Below, in pieces: positions 47,712-59,734 of a DNA stretch of 64,000 nucleotides (position 1 is the stretch's first letter; each line of letters opens with the position of its first letter). Made by a program: the position numbers and the translations under genes. The notes under the pieces were generated by a model. It saw only the letters and a program-made list of their open reading frames with translations, ran no database searches and was not told where the DNA came from. The stretch is from Argopecten irradians. Taxonomy: Eukaryota; Mollusca; Bivalvia; Pectinida; Pectinidae. The stretch is from the NCBI RefSeq assembly GCF_041381155.1, contig NC_091147.1, positions 13,788,318-13,852,317 on the forward strand, given 5' to 3'.

Positions 47712-47717
47712 AATAAA
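47712..47717 (+). terminator. Polyadenylation signal AATAAA for the DUF229 gene
   Basis: A canonical AATAAA lies 18 bp after the family-typical stop (TAG at 47,692-47,694), consistent with the C-terminal extension beyond the premature TAA having been the true gene end. Confidence 0.6.
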
Positions 47718-47918
47718 ACTCTGGTATCTCGACATAAATTGTATTGTCTTTAAAGCTTACGCAACAAACCCGTTATCTCTATGTCGATTGTACTTTCTTC
47801 AAAGCTGACACAGCAAATCCCCGTTATCTCGACTTCGATTAAACTGATAAGTGTGTATATACAATTACCAAAGAATGCATTGAGAAATATGATCACTTAT
47901 AAGTATAAGCCAAATATG

Positions 47919-47976
47919 ATTGATTGATTGATTGATTGGGCTTAACTTCCTTGTTCCGGTAAAACCGAGCCTAGGA
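47919..47976. repeat. GATTGATT-tailed short repeat, copy 1
   Basis: (GATT)n is followed by 'gggcttaacttccttgttcc' and 'ggtaaaaccgagcctaggac'. Reverse-complement copies are at 50,086-50,139 and 50,189-50,249. Confidence 0.75.
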
Positions 47977-49739
47977 CGCATATGCCAAATAGGAATTGTA
48001 TTTCGCTTTTTTGTTAACCATGCTTCAATGGAGCAATTTCTATAAGAATATATTCTATGGGGCGCGTTATATTTTTTATTTATATTTATACTAACGCGAC
48101 TTTTTAGTTTTAACTCATTTGTGACGATTTATATTTATTTTAGTAAAGTTAACATATAGAGTAACTACATAAAGTATTTGTATTCGGCCACATGTGTGAA
48201 CTCGGCAACCATTGTGGAGTGAGGCGAAACTGACGCAAGCTTTTCACAGTCACTGGAGTTTGCCGAAGTTGTTGGTCAAAACTGTAGCTCGATGTGTTTG
48301 ATAGGTCTGGCGTAACAGATGTTACATTCATGGGAGCAATGTGATTATCTATGGTAGCATCTGCTAGCGTTTGATTCAACCCGAACAACTTCAGTTGTGT
48401 TCGATGGTCTGGTAGCTCGGAACTGTCAACGCCTGAATTACTAGCGGTACATGCTAAAGGGCAAAGATATTTTATTACTACCCTCTGTGAGAGAGGGCCA
48501 TACCTCCTCTCCCTTAAGACTCGGAGGGGCGATTAATACACGTTTACATTCGATATCCATCATTTTGGCTCGGGATATTTTTTCCGTTTCTTAGTTAAAA
48601 TTGTTTATTTAAAAATATTGAAATATTAAAAAAACTACATTTTCCCAAAATTCTATGAAAAACCACACCTGCAAATTTTGTGCATCAAATGTGTCATGTA
48701 TTTCTTGAGAAGTTTACTATACGTGACATAGAACATTTTCATACGCAAGTTCAAAGTTCAGATATGGTAAACGAATGTATCTAGTATTTCTGTAGAGTGA
48801 CCAAGCATATCAAGTGTAAATGTAGAGTAATTACAGAAGTATGGTGTGTAGCATGGTATGTATGTTGTATTTATTATGTATGATTTTTGTTCGTTTTGGG
48901 GCAATACTATATTTGTAGTGTACATGTACCACAGACATCTTTGCGAAACAACCAATGAATATGTATTACCTCATACACCCTTGATTTCATGATAATGGAA
49001 CTCTTCTATTCCTTAAGCAGAACGATTTTATTCTGAATTCTAGGGATGTTTGAGCTGCTTTTTCATAAAATATCTCAGGGGATGAAGTTATTATGGTCAG
49101 TATTACTAAAATAAATTGTACAATGTATGTAAAATGTGTAAAATAAGGCTTTCATCGGAAACGATATGACTTGAATATGTTCCATACTGAAGATAGAGTG
49201 TCTAAACAACTTAAAGAGAACGGCAAAAATACTTTGACACGTCATCCTTTTACTGTCGTGCATTTTATCAAAAATTTTATCAAATTTTTATCAATTAACA
49301 CATGTTCGTTTTTCAATTAATTTTGTTTTAACTTCGTCTGAATGTTGTTATTTACGGATTCTGTAGAAAAGATTGTTTTTTGTTATTTTTTGTCGCTTAC
49401 TTAAAAGAGATATTTAATGTAACATTTTTATAAATTTCACCTGTAGAATTATAAAGTACAAACAACAAAGTGACGCCAACGCCTTGTTACACTGCATGTA
49501 TTTTACAAATGCGTGAAATATTTCGTAAAATTATTTTTTAAAACGAAATCTTTTATTACCCGCTCTGGAATAGATGTAACATGGATACCGTAATAAATAC
49601 CAAATGTGAAACATTAATAATGTGTAATGACTCTCACGGTAACAAGCATGCTGGCAAAAATATTCAACATCGACACAATAAACCTGTTTGAATTGTAATA
49701 GATTGTTAGCAGTGGATATGATATACCTGGACTTGTATT
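47977..49739. other. Non-coding DNA downstream of the DUF229 gene
   Basis: No exon or recognisable element is seen; short minus-strand frames have no features of genes. Confidence 0.4.
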
Positions 49740-50960
49740 GAGTGGTATTGAGTATTTCCAGACGGGATTTAATTGACATCATAATACATATTTTTATGGA
49801 TAAATTCACTTTCTAAATCAAAATATAATTCAGGTAAACAACATAAAATAAAAAATATAGCTTATATCAATAGTATATAGGTAGTATTAAATCTAATTAT
49901 AATTAGACTTATAATTCCGCTCCACCACGAAACTCAACGTCACACCCCAATACAAGACCTAACAAGTACAATGCCCCGTTCGCGGTCTCCTCAGCAAGAT
50001 CCCTATAGTTAGCCAATCAGCGTGTCACTTACGGAATCTTCGGTGTGGTTGATTGCTTTGGAAGTGTAAACGGCTAACAGAGTGTCCTAGGGTCGGTTAT
50101 AACCGAAACAAGGACGTTAAGTCCCATCAATCAATCAATATAATAATTTCCCATAATCACCTATTAATAATACTGGTAAAGTTAAATGTCCTAGGCTCGG
50201 TTATAACCGAACCGAAACAAGGGCGTTAAGGCCCATCAATCAATCAATAGCTAACAGTACGTCCCGGAATGTTCCCATTGAAGGCCAGATATTACATGCA
50301 ACAATAACTAGAAACAGTATTATCACAGTCTGTTTTAGTACGTCCAAAATGTTCTCATTCAAGGCCAGAGGTCATGCTGTGGTAACCCCGAACGGGCCAT
50401 TTAAAAGTCTAATTTTAATTAGATTGGGGTAGTATTAGGTATTCCACGGCGAGGTTTTGCATCAAAATTCATATTTCGCCGATAGATTTACTTTCTTCGA
50501 CAACATATAATTCAAGTAAACAACATGAAATCAAAAATATAGTTTAAATTAATAGTATATAGGTAGTATTCAATCTAATTATAATTAGGCTTGTAATTCC
50601 ACTCCACTACGATACTCTACGTTACGCACCTATACAAGATCTAACATGTACAGTGCCCTGTTCGCGGTCACCTCAGCATGCTCCCTGGCCTATGGTTAGC
50701 CAATCAGCGTGTCGCTGGCTAACAGTACGTCCCGAAATGTTCCCATTCTAGGCCAGAGGTCATGCTGTGGTGACCCCGAACGGGCCATTTACAAGTCTAT
50801 TTTTTATAAGATTGGGGTAGTATTGTATATTCCCCGGCGAGGATTTGCATCAAAGTACATATTTTCGCCGATTAATTCACTTTCGTAGTCAAAAGATAAT
50901 TCAAGTTAACCATATTACACACAATCTTGGCAGAAAGTAGTGTTATTTTAGTAGTATGTA
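49740..50960. repeat. Tandem repeat of about 400 bp, 2.3 copies with nested insertions
   Basis: The start block ('attcactttc..', 'aagataattcaagt', 'aacaacat') occurs at about 49,800, 50,480 and 50,880. The body ('tctaattataattag', 'aattccgctcca', 'cagtgccctgttcgcggtc', 'agccaatcagcgtgtc', 'cgaacgggccatttac') occurs twice, from 49,890 and from 50,570. The first copy is longer because it contains two GATTGATT repeats (50,086 and 50,189). The 'taattccgctYcactacga' motif also occurs at 32,620 and 33,100. Confidence 0.85.
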
Positions 50961-50962
50961 TG

Positions 50963-51092
50963 TGGTATTGGGTGGTATTGGGTAGTATTGGGTAGTATTG
51001 TGTGATATTGGGTAGTATTGGGTAGTATTGTGGGATATTGGGTAGTGTTGTGTGATATTGGGTAGTATTGGGTAGTATTGTGTGATATTTAG
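50963..51092. repeat. GGTAGTATTG-type short tandem repeat
   Basis: About 12 units of 10 bp with variants (GGTAGTATTG, TGTGATATTG). Short frames on the minus strand (TQYHTTLPNI..) are by-products. Confidence 0.9.
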
Positions 51093-51179
51093 TTTTGGAC
51101 ATTTAAGTCATATGTTATGTGGTATTGGGTTTTACCACATGAAAAATGTATATATACAATGTTTATATATGATCTTGAA

Positions 51180-51824
51180 ATTATTTTGAAAAGGAAGAAA
51201 GGTTCTCAAGACTTTTATAAAGTGCTTATTACATCTATACAGAAAAACACCAGTATATCTGCTCAGAGTAAGTGGGGAACTATTTTTGACTTCAATAATG
51301 ATACATAGAAAAAGATATATTCTCTTCCATTCAAGGTAACTCTCAATACTAAATTCCAATGGTTTCAATTTCGAATAAACCATCATATTTTATCAACTAA
51401 CTCTTTTATTTACAAGATTGGTCTCACAAATAACCCACATTGTACTTTTTGCATTATAGAAAGGGAGACAATTATCCATATTTTATGGGAATGTAATGAG
51501 GTTCAAAATTTTCTGACAAGCTTTGAAGATTTACTAGAAGTTCTTTTTATTCCCTTTGCCGTAAATAAACAAGCAATGATATTTGGGCTATTTGAACCTA
51601 CAGGTCTATATAACAGAATTGACAATGAAATTATTCTTCTTATTAAACACTACATATATAGAACCAGGTGCTTACATGGTTCATTAAATGTTATGGTTTT
51701 GGTTAATTTGATTCAAGATTACTATAAAGTACAGAGACACATTGCTTACAGTAAAGGGGAGTATTTTCACGCAAAATTTGTTAACGAATGGAAAAAGTGG
51801 ATAAAACTTGTTGAACTTGACTAA
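51180..51824 (+). mobile_element. LINE (non-LTR retrotransposon) 3' ORF fragment
   Basis: The frame reads KRKKGSQDFYKVLITSIQKN, a TAG at 51,306, then in the same frame KIYSLPFKVTLNTKFQWFQF, NPHCTFCIIERETIIHILWE with CNEVQNFL, and ends IKLVELD at 51,824. The CxxC-x(9)-H-x4-C pattern with 'ILWEC' is the zinc-finger end of LINE reverse transcriptases (zf-RVT-like). Only the C-terminal part is present and one stop interrupts it, so it is 5'-truncated and dead. I do not assign a clade. Confidence 0.85.
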
Positions 51825-51954
51825 ATTAACTCGGTCATGCTATACACATATTTAAAATTACATGTACATACATCATTAATATCAGTTAAGCTTTTCTACT
51901 TGCATAATTATATAAGTAATGAGCCATAATATCTGAAAGTCTGACCTCTCTCCC

Positions 51955-52059
51955 CTCTTCCTTCTTTCTCTCTCTCTCTCTCCCTCTCTCTCTCTCTCCC
52001 TCTCTCTCTCCCCCCTGTCTCTCTCTCATTGTGCGTGTCTTTTATATGTGTGTGTTTTG

Positions 52060-52107
<48 letters not shown>
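51955..52107. repeat. (TC)n and (GT)n microsatellites
   Basis: (TC)n with CCC interruptions at about 51,955-52,027 and (GT)n of about 22 units at 52,063-52,106. They lie just beyond the 3' end of the LINE fragment and may have grown from its tail. Confidence 0.95.
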
Positions 52108-52199
52108 AAGTATGTCCACTTGCCAGTGTTTTGTAAGTAAATCTCGATGTGTCAGAGACTTAGTTTGGTTTTTTTTTATCACATTTAAAAAGTGTAATG

Positions 52200-52730
52200 A
52201 TTAGGGCATGCTAATAATGAAAATATATATTGAAGTCATGTTGAAATGTAATGTTATGGTAGTATGCTTGTAGGGTGATAGATGATAAGGATGAATAATG
52301 TAATTGTGTTGATGATAAGTACAGAAATGATACAGTGATTTTATGATGAAGGATGATGTGTTTGTTGACCAGGATGATAATCCTATTGACATCATATTGA
52401 ATGATGATGTAAGTGTATATGATGATTATAAATATTATAAGGTTGATGACTCGTGATGATAATATTATATTCATGTCATGTTGAATAAGGAGGTGAGTGG
52501 GTTGATTGTGTATGATTATCTTGGACGAGTTAATAATATATTGGTACATGTATGCTTAATTAATGACGATGTGAGTATGATTGATGATCATTGATGAGCC
52601 TGTGGGATGTGAATGTGATGGTCAATTTTTGAGGATGTTTATAATACATAAAGATGGCAATATATTGAAATTATGCTGAATATGATGTGAGGAGGTGTGT
52701 ATGGTGTGAGTGAGATAACCATGTATCTGT
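52200..52730. repeat. GATGAT-rich degenerate low-complexity DNA
   Basis: ATGATG/GATGAT motifs recur throughout without a stable period. Minus-strand frames (ILSSRVINLIIFIIIIYTY and others) are low-complexity by-products. Confidence 0.6.
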
Positions 52731-53390
52731 ATATGTAAAATCTTCGAAAATAAAATAAATATAAAAAAATGTTTATATATGTATCTTCTTTCAAAATATA
52801 GATACAATTGCATTCTATGCATTGTTTTGTATCATGATTTTGTTTGTTTTGTTTTTGTTATACACAGTATGTGTATTTTAAACATGCTTCAAGACAATAC
52901 TCTGATCATAAGTTGATTCCTCACACTATACCAATATACCGTTTCTATATGTATTTCCGGAAGTATTTTGCCACAGGGACACTAATTCTGCCATTCCTCT
53001 CCTTTTGTTGAGTCAACCGGAATAAACACCGTGGTGATAAAGATCTTCCAAGTATGGCAACAGTGAAAATTTGCATCGGGGAAACTAGGACACAAACAAT
53101 TGATTTTTTTCCAGAATAAGTAAGTTACAATATATCAATTTTGCTGAAAAATTAAATATATGATTCTGATTTCGGAACTGTTAGAGTTATGAAGAGACCA
53201 TCTAACATCCGACAATAAAATATTCTGAAATGAAATGAAGATACCTCTAACAGTATTTTTATTAGTAGTAGTATATATAAAGTAATCATACGTGTAATAT
53301 ACCTTATTTGTCCATATTTACATAGTAAATACTACATGGCTACGTCATGTGGACTTTGATACACCCGTTTAATAACATCTGTCATTTGAC

Positions 53391-53519
53391 TTAATGTCGG
53401 ATCTTGAGTTCCCCAATCTTGTACTCGTATCCCTGTCCCGGTAACGAAATATACCTTATATACTCTATTGCCTCACGCGGTAACGCAGTCTGATTCAGCA
53501 TATAGTCGATAGCATGGTC
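53391..53519 (-). pseudogene. Inverted, diverged copy of DUF885 exon 16
   Basis: On the minus strand the frame reads DHAIDYMLNQTALPREAIEY, then SLPGQGYEYKIGELKIRH and a TAA (53,391-53,393). It aligns with residues 506-548 of the DUF885 protein. The exon start and its AG acceptor are deleted (exon text starts after 'ttcaatgagt'), and an in-frame 6-nt deletion lies in the EAIE..RY segment. The flanking intron 15 DNA is also copied (to about 53,755). The retained frame allows either a slowly decaying duplicate or a remnant of a former paralogous gene. Confidence 0.88.
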
Positions 53520-53820
53520 ACTCATTGAAAATGAAATTAAAGATTTTCTTTTCAAGTTATTCAACTTACACCCTTTTTAACCTGGGTTGATACGCTGGTT
53601 GAAATCATCAAACATGATTTTGATCTATCAGAGTTAATTTCGTTTTCTTTACCCCGTCCGCATTGTGCTCAGAGAGTGCAACGAGCGGAAGTAACTTTTT
53701 GTAGATCAGAATGAAAACTGGAGCTCTAGCACAGACACGGTCACAGACGATAGAAGAAAGCAGTCGGCATAAACAACTCCTACATAATATGTTTTGTACC
53801 TAACTATCCATTGATTTTTA

Positions 53821-56543
53821 AGTACAAATGATATTTTCTAAAAACATTTTTGTCATGACAAATAATTGTGTACAATTAATAATTTGCATAAAATAGTTTT
53901 GTCATGACATATAATTATGTACAGAAACTATTTTCTGAAAATATTTTTGTTATGACAAATGGTTTTGTGCAAACGCGCCTTAGGTTGGGCTATTTTTTCA
54001 TTGGACAGACTCCAGACGTTGCACCGCTTGGTTTTTAAATATAGACTGGATTAAGTATGAAGTCAAATGTTACAGTTGTTTTTTTTGTTTTATTACTCCG
54101 CATTGTAGATTACCCAACACTGTACTTATTAGCGTGTATAGTAAATAAGATATCAGCATGTAAATAAAACTATGGTGTTTTTGTTTTTTGGTTCAACGAC
54201 GATATGGATCCCGGACGAAGTGTTCCTTTCGTCACAGCAAGGACAAGGTATTTCGTGAATACCATACAACTCGACCATACCCTACTCCTTATTTAGATGA
54301 TTAATTACATACAAGATACTTGTATGAGTTCTAATACATAATTTCTGCAGTACTTCATTCCATGAATATGCGTACGAAGTATTCAATTTGATCAAGACTA
54401 AATCGACAGGGTTATCAATCTCCACATATTGGAGGAACTAAAGATGTTCATTCATTATTTCTTTATGTAAACATATCTATATAGAATAAAGACCGTATTA
54501 TTTGACTGTATATGTAGCTGACCCAGTCTATGTTTTAAACAAGGCAAATAAAACATTCATTGTTAAATTCATTATCTGAAAGATTAATTGCACACCTAAG
54601 AATGAGATGATTCCATTTAAATACCAGGTTTAGTATCAGACCTGTTGTATTTTACACAAAATCATTTGTGCATAACTATTTCTCACAACAAAAATATTTT
54701 TAGGAAATAATTTCTGTACACAAGTTGCTTCCCTTCAAAAGGAAAAGCAATACGTGGGGCAAAGTGGTAGTTATTACCACTAAAGGAATTTTGTAATTAG
54801 GAAATGTAATTAGAAAATCTTGTCTGAGCGAAGCAAAGTTATTTAAACAAAGTTATGCTATACACTACCAGTATGTTTAAAAGTTTGAAACTACCTGGTA
54901 GTTCTGTCCATAATGGCTGTGACTTTACACAACACAATGTAAGACGCATTTTGGTATCCACTCATCAGAACAACTTTAATAATGGATCTTCTTTGACATT
55001 AACAGCACTACTATCACCTTGATTTTCTTCGGAGATGCATGCAATTCGAGAAAAGATGTATATTTAAAGTCAAATAACTAGTCAAGTGTATTGTCAATTT
55101 TTATTTCGGTAATAAACTATTCTGAGAAAACTAGTAACATAAAAAAACAGCAAACTGTATCATAAACTGTTGAGGAAAACTACAATTTCATTTTTTCAAA
55201 TGTAGACGACAGCATATTACGTTAATTATGCATCGTCTTTGCACTATCAGCTTAAATCAGGTTTCTCCTGTCGATAACAGTCAAAGTTTTAAAATCAAAT
55301 TGTTAAGGTGATGCAATTACAGATATTCCAGATTTATCTATGACCTTTACAAAACCTTTTTAATAAAACAGGCATTGATTTAAAATTATAATTATAAATA
55401 TTGAAAATATAATTTTTGTTCAATTAAATAGATTGAAAGTTCGAACAGTTTTGTACAACTATACTTTTAGTTAGAGCTATCATGATAACAACCTCCCCAG
55501 AGACGTGCAATTTTAGTTCACATCAATTTCCTTCGCCGTATCATTCCCCTTTTATCAGTTCTCCTTTTGAACCACAGGTATTAACAGATTGATTGCCCAC
55601 TTCACACGTCCTATCGCCATCTCTGTGGCATGATGCGGTCTCAGTATAGTGACACCGGAACATTCTAACGTAGATAACGTGATTAATATTATTACATTAT
55701 AGCGAATTCATACATTTTTATTTAATAATATTTTATGGTGACACATCTGTCAAATGCATACATTTATTTCAACATGATACATACATGTACATTGTAGATA
55801 CATGAAGTAGTTCTATTACATGTAACGTTAGATATCTCCGATAATTTCACATTAAATGTAAGCTTATACATTACAAAGTCAAACCAAACTAATTAACTTA
55901 GAATAAAGTTTTCATTATTAATATACGTTACTTCTTACATGCACCAATTAGTTTGGAATGATGCTGGTTGATTTGCATTGTTTATTGATAAATGGAATTT
56001 CTATGGTGTATACAACTAGCGAGATCAACTATATAATTAGTGTAATTGGCAGCAAGCTGAACCCGCTCAAGACCTTTACCGCAAATCCCGGGCTTGTAAT
56101 ACATATGTAGTTGTTTTTCTTGTCAATCAAAACTAAATCAACGTAAACTTGTTCACGCAATTATAATACTTACTACTTCTTAAATGGCAATTTTTTAAAT
56201 GCATATATTTTACTTCTTAAATGCACCAATAAGATACATACATGTAAATATGTATTTAGGATGAGGCTTGTTTATAAGCTATCGGTGTAAAATGACAGCA
56301 AGCTAACCCCACTAGACGCATTGTTCATCTGGCAAGATAATCTATTTGTGTAATTGACAGCAAGCTGACCCCACTCAAGACCTTTTACCGGAAGTTACCT
56401 ACACTAGCGCATGCGTATAGTTAATTTTCCCCGTAGGTAAAACTAATTAAAACAATTTCCTCGCCAATATAAAATACACTGAAGCCCCACGCAATAATTA
56501 TTTGTCATGACAAAAACATTCTTTAGAAAATACGATTTGTACG
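53821..56543. mobile_element. 2.7-kb element with about 46-bp terminal inverted repeats
   Basis: The left end 'gtacaaatgatattttctaa' (continuing ..catttttgtcatgacaaata) at 53,821 is matched by the reverse complement of 56,497-56,543. A nested inverted pair (53,913-53,976 and 54,651-54,722) shares the same 'tttttgt.atgacaaa' core. I find no transposase frame, so it is non-autonomous or two nested foldback elements. Confidence 0.75.
55900..56410. repeat. Two-copy tandem repeat of about 300 bp within the element
   Basis: 'ttacttcttacatgcaccaat' at 55,928 recurs as 'ttacttcttaaatgcaccaa' at 56,209; 'gtgtaattggcagcaagctg' at 56,040 recurs at 56,345, each followed by 'cactcaagacctttaccg'-like text. 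An extra partial 'gacagcaagct' occurs near 56,293. Confidence 0.75.
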
Positions 56544-57369
56544 AAAACCTTTATTTAGGAGCTGTTTTTGGCCGGTCGCTGTCAGCCATCGTAGATAAAG
56601 ATGTTACTTTACTACTTACACTATACAAACTCTGTCAGATAATCCTGTCCTCAGTCGAATATCTCATTCTGGTTTTGAATACTCGAATGATTAAATCTAG
56701 TATTTTACATATTGAATGTCAATCTACTGTTTGCTTTATCAACACCTGGTGCAATAGTATCTCAATCTATTGTTTGATTTCTCGACTGGATATTTTGACC
56801 TGGTGTTTCAATTTATTAAATACATGTGCACTAGTGTTTGATTTATGAAATGTCTAGTCTAGTTTTGATTAACAATCTGTGTGGTTTATGTATGTACATT
56901 GTTTTATGACTGACGTGTTAAGAACGAAACTGTATGAGGTAGGTTGTGTACCATGATAGGAATCCAACGTAAAGTGGTTTAAGTTATTTTATAATTGTTT
57001 TTAAGGAATGGTTATGTGATATTATTATTATCATGTGATATTATTATTATCATTATAATTAAATGATTATATGCCTATGATAATTTTGTATAAACTATCA
57101 TGAATTCGTGTATTGTAAACATTTCATTACTTTACTGTAATTGTTGTTTAATGTTTTTAAAGCAATGTGGTCGTTGCTAATAATTTGCTATTAAAAATAT
57201 CAACTGTATTATATTGATTGAACATTTTGCCTTACACTGGATTACATTCAGTATGACTTAACATGCTAAATGGACTTACGATGTGAAACGAGTATCAAAC
57301 GAGTTCAATAATTTACTATGTCAAGACCATTAAGTCCAGTGGCACATATTATCAACGAATAAGATAAGT

Positions 57370-58618
57370 TTAAAATGAGGCAGCCTATATTTATCACCAG
57401 TCTTGATTTATACCCGGTGATTCTACTGTCAATCAATTTTTTGTATATTTATAATGAAATAGTTATTATCTTGGTTTGAAAATTATCTGTCAAATAGAAT
57501 GCAAAGAGTAAAAGCTGAGAGCTATTTTTTCACAATTTAAAGTTTTAAATGCAGGTGATCTTTAGGGATATGTCCTCTGACCTCTGCTTTTTCTTCTCTA
57601 TATCAATGATATCACCAATGATATTTCCACTAATATTAAACGTTTTGGCACAGCTATGTTCTTAATTATTGATGATACCCTGCACAGGCTTGCACAGTCC
57701 CTCAACTCTGATCTAAATAACATAGATGAATGGGCAACTACTTGGGACAGAAAATCATTAGTCGAAATATAAATTGGATTTATAAGGCCAATTTTAGAAT
57801 ATGCAGATATTATTTGGGATAATTGTCCACAACAGGTAAAGTATCTTCTTGAATCCGTGCAATTAGAAGCAGCTATGATAATAACAAGTATTCGTAATGG
57901 AGTATCACATGGCAATAATACAAAGAATTAGGTTGGAAAACACTATCGACAAGGATACACAAACAAATCACGATGTACAAAATTATGCATGGACAAACAC
58001 CCGAATTCTTACAAAATGATTTAAATCTATTTATTAAGAATCAAAATTAAAACTCTTACCCACTTAGACATTCTAGAATTTCATCTCTCCACTTTGTAGA
58101 ACTAATAATTATTTTGATAGCTTTTGGCCTCAAATGTGCCGCAAAATTAGCACCACTAATTCCGATCTTCTGTTACAACATTTAAAAAAATAATAAGATA
58201 TTGTCTCTGATAGTGAATCTTAATCAATTTTCAAATCAGAAGGTAGCAGAAGAACAAATATTATTTTATGTCAACTTCGTAATTCCCGTTGTGACTTAAA
58301 TGTGGACCTGTACCATGATCATCTTACTAACAGTTCAGCTTGTACTTGCTCTGCTGAAAATGAAACAGTATCTCATTACTTCCTGGAATGTCCCATGTTT
58401 ATCAACCAAAAAACCTTCTCTGTTCACTTCTAAATACATAATGTATAGTTATGCAAAGCATAACCACATTGATATGAATATACTCCTTCAAGTATGTCCT
58501 GACTGTGATGGTCCTACAAATAAGACATACATTGTTTTTTGGGAAAACTCACCGTTTTGATTTATATATGACTTAAAGCCAGAATGAGAAAATAAACAAA
58601 TATATAAAAAAAAAACAT
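57370..58618 (+). mobile_element. Decayed LINE with reverse-transcriptase remnants
   Basis: In shifting frames one reads SWFENYLSNRMQRVKAESYF, PLLFLLYINDITNDIS (RT palm entry), IDDTLHRLAQSLNSDLNNID, then GFIRPILEYADIIWDNCPQQ with VKYLLESVQLEAA, and a zinc-type end CTCSAENETVSHYFLECPMF. Stops and frameshifts separate these, and the FADD-type catalytic segment is corrupted. The element ends in an A-run (58,608-58,617). It is inactive. Confidence 0.85.
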
Positions 58619-59734
58619 TTTATATCATATCAGCTTGTATGAGATTCAGGTTGAGTACGACTATTGAAAATAAAATTATAAATAAAAGTTATTCTTATAA
58701 TTTCTTTATTATTAATAGTTGCTGGTAGCAGTGACCAGTGCAATTTATTGCACACGGACTTTTGGTCAAAGCCTGTCTGTGACTATCTATGTATAACTAT
58801 AAAAGTGTGTATGGTGGAACATATTCTCTCATACTTACACGTGTAGTACTATAGCTGGTCTAGGGCAACTAACTCTAATAACTCGAACTCTACCATGCGG
58901 CCAGAAAATACCCTACCTTAGTGAGTGAAATGTTACGAAAATCACTAAAAATATCATTTCCCCGAAATCGTAAAAAATGATTAATGGAAGTACATTTAAT
59001 TAATAATCTTGTTGCAACTGGGATCTTATGTGGTATTATATAATGTTCTCCCTCAAGTGTGGTAAATGCGATATATAAAACTGGAATAATCCTCTCCATT
59101 CTCTCTACCTGCCTAATGTATAGGTGATATATAGTGGTCCTTGTAACAAAAGCATGTAGCATATTCATTGGTCAGTAAATCATACGTTGTATACCTGAAA
59201 TACCTTGGTTGCTTAGTAATCTTGATTTGCGATACTGGTATGTAGGACCGCCAGGAGAGATAGCCGTTAATAAATAGAAAGTAGTCGATAAATGGAAGTG
59301 TTCATTTGATCTTGGTTTATCATCTAATGCATATTCAACCGGTTGTAATATGTGTAGTCGACACTTTCACTTTTTTTGTAAGTTCGACACGTTGATTTTA
59401 ATAATTTAATTATTGTAAATTTATTGTTCAGGTAGTAACAACATGCATTAAAATACCGAATATAGATTTTAGTTAACATAATGAATTAGATAATAAAAAT
59501 ATGATTAAAAGATTGTTATATAGGACCGTTATTGAGACGTGTTCATACACAAGGCAAAACTACGCCATGGTATAGGCTCACCGGCCTTTCGGACCACGTA
59601 AGATAACTCGATATTTTAAAGTTGACTTGTTTATCATACAGTGTTCCCCGAGATAGGTGACATTATCATTACATGATAATCAACGTGACCGCTATCTAAG
59701 GACCTTTGAACTAGAACTTCCCGGACAGAGAGGA
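58619..59734. other. Non-coding DNA with a fragment of the dispersed-repeat tail
   Basis: At about 58,826-58,868 the text 'ctcatacttacacgtgtagt' followed by 'agctggtctagggcaa' is the reverse complement of the tail of dispersed repeat B (18,235-18,275). Nothing else is supported. Confidence 0.5.

Larger units (their letters stand above)
53395..56870 (-). repeat. Inverted segmental duplication of intron 15/exon 16, split by an insertion
   Basis: Reverse complement of 53,395-53,755 aligns with about 37,910-38,285 (landmarks: 'tagagctcc', 'agttacttcc', 'atcaaccc', 'aagggtgtaagttgaataac'). Reverse complement of about 56,575-56,870 aligns with 37,430-37,900 ('aacatctttatct', 'gacagag..tgta', the degenerate minisatellite). 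The missing middle is an inserted 2.8-kb segment containing an inverted-repeat element. Confidence 0.85.

Noticed and set aside
52201..52822. Minus-strand Ile/His-rich frames
   Set aside because: They come from GATGAT-rich low-complexity DNA.
57598..57915. Minus-strand frame of about 105 codons
   Set aside because: It is antisense to recognisable reverse-transcriptase remnants on the + strand.
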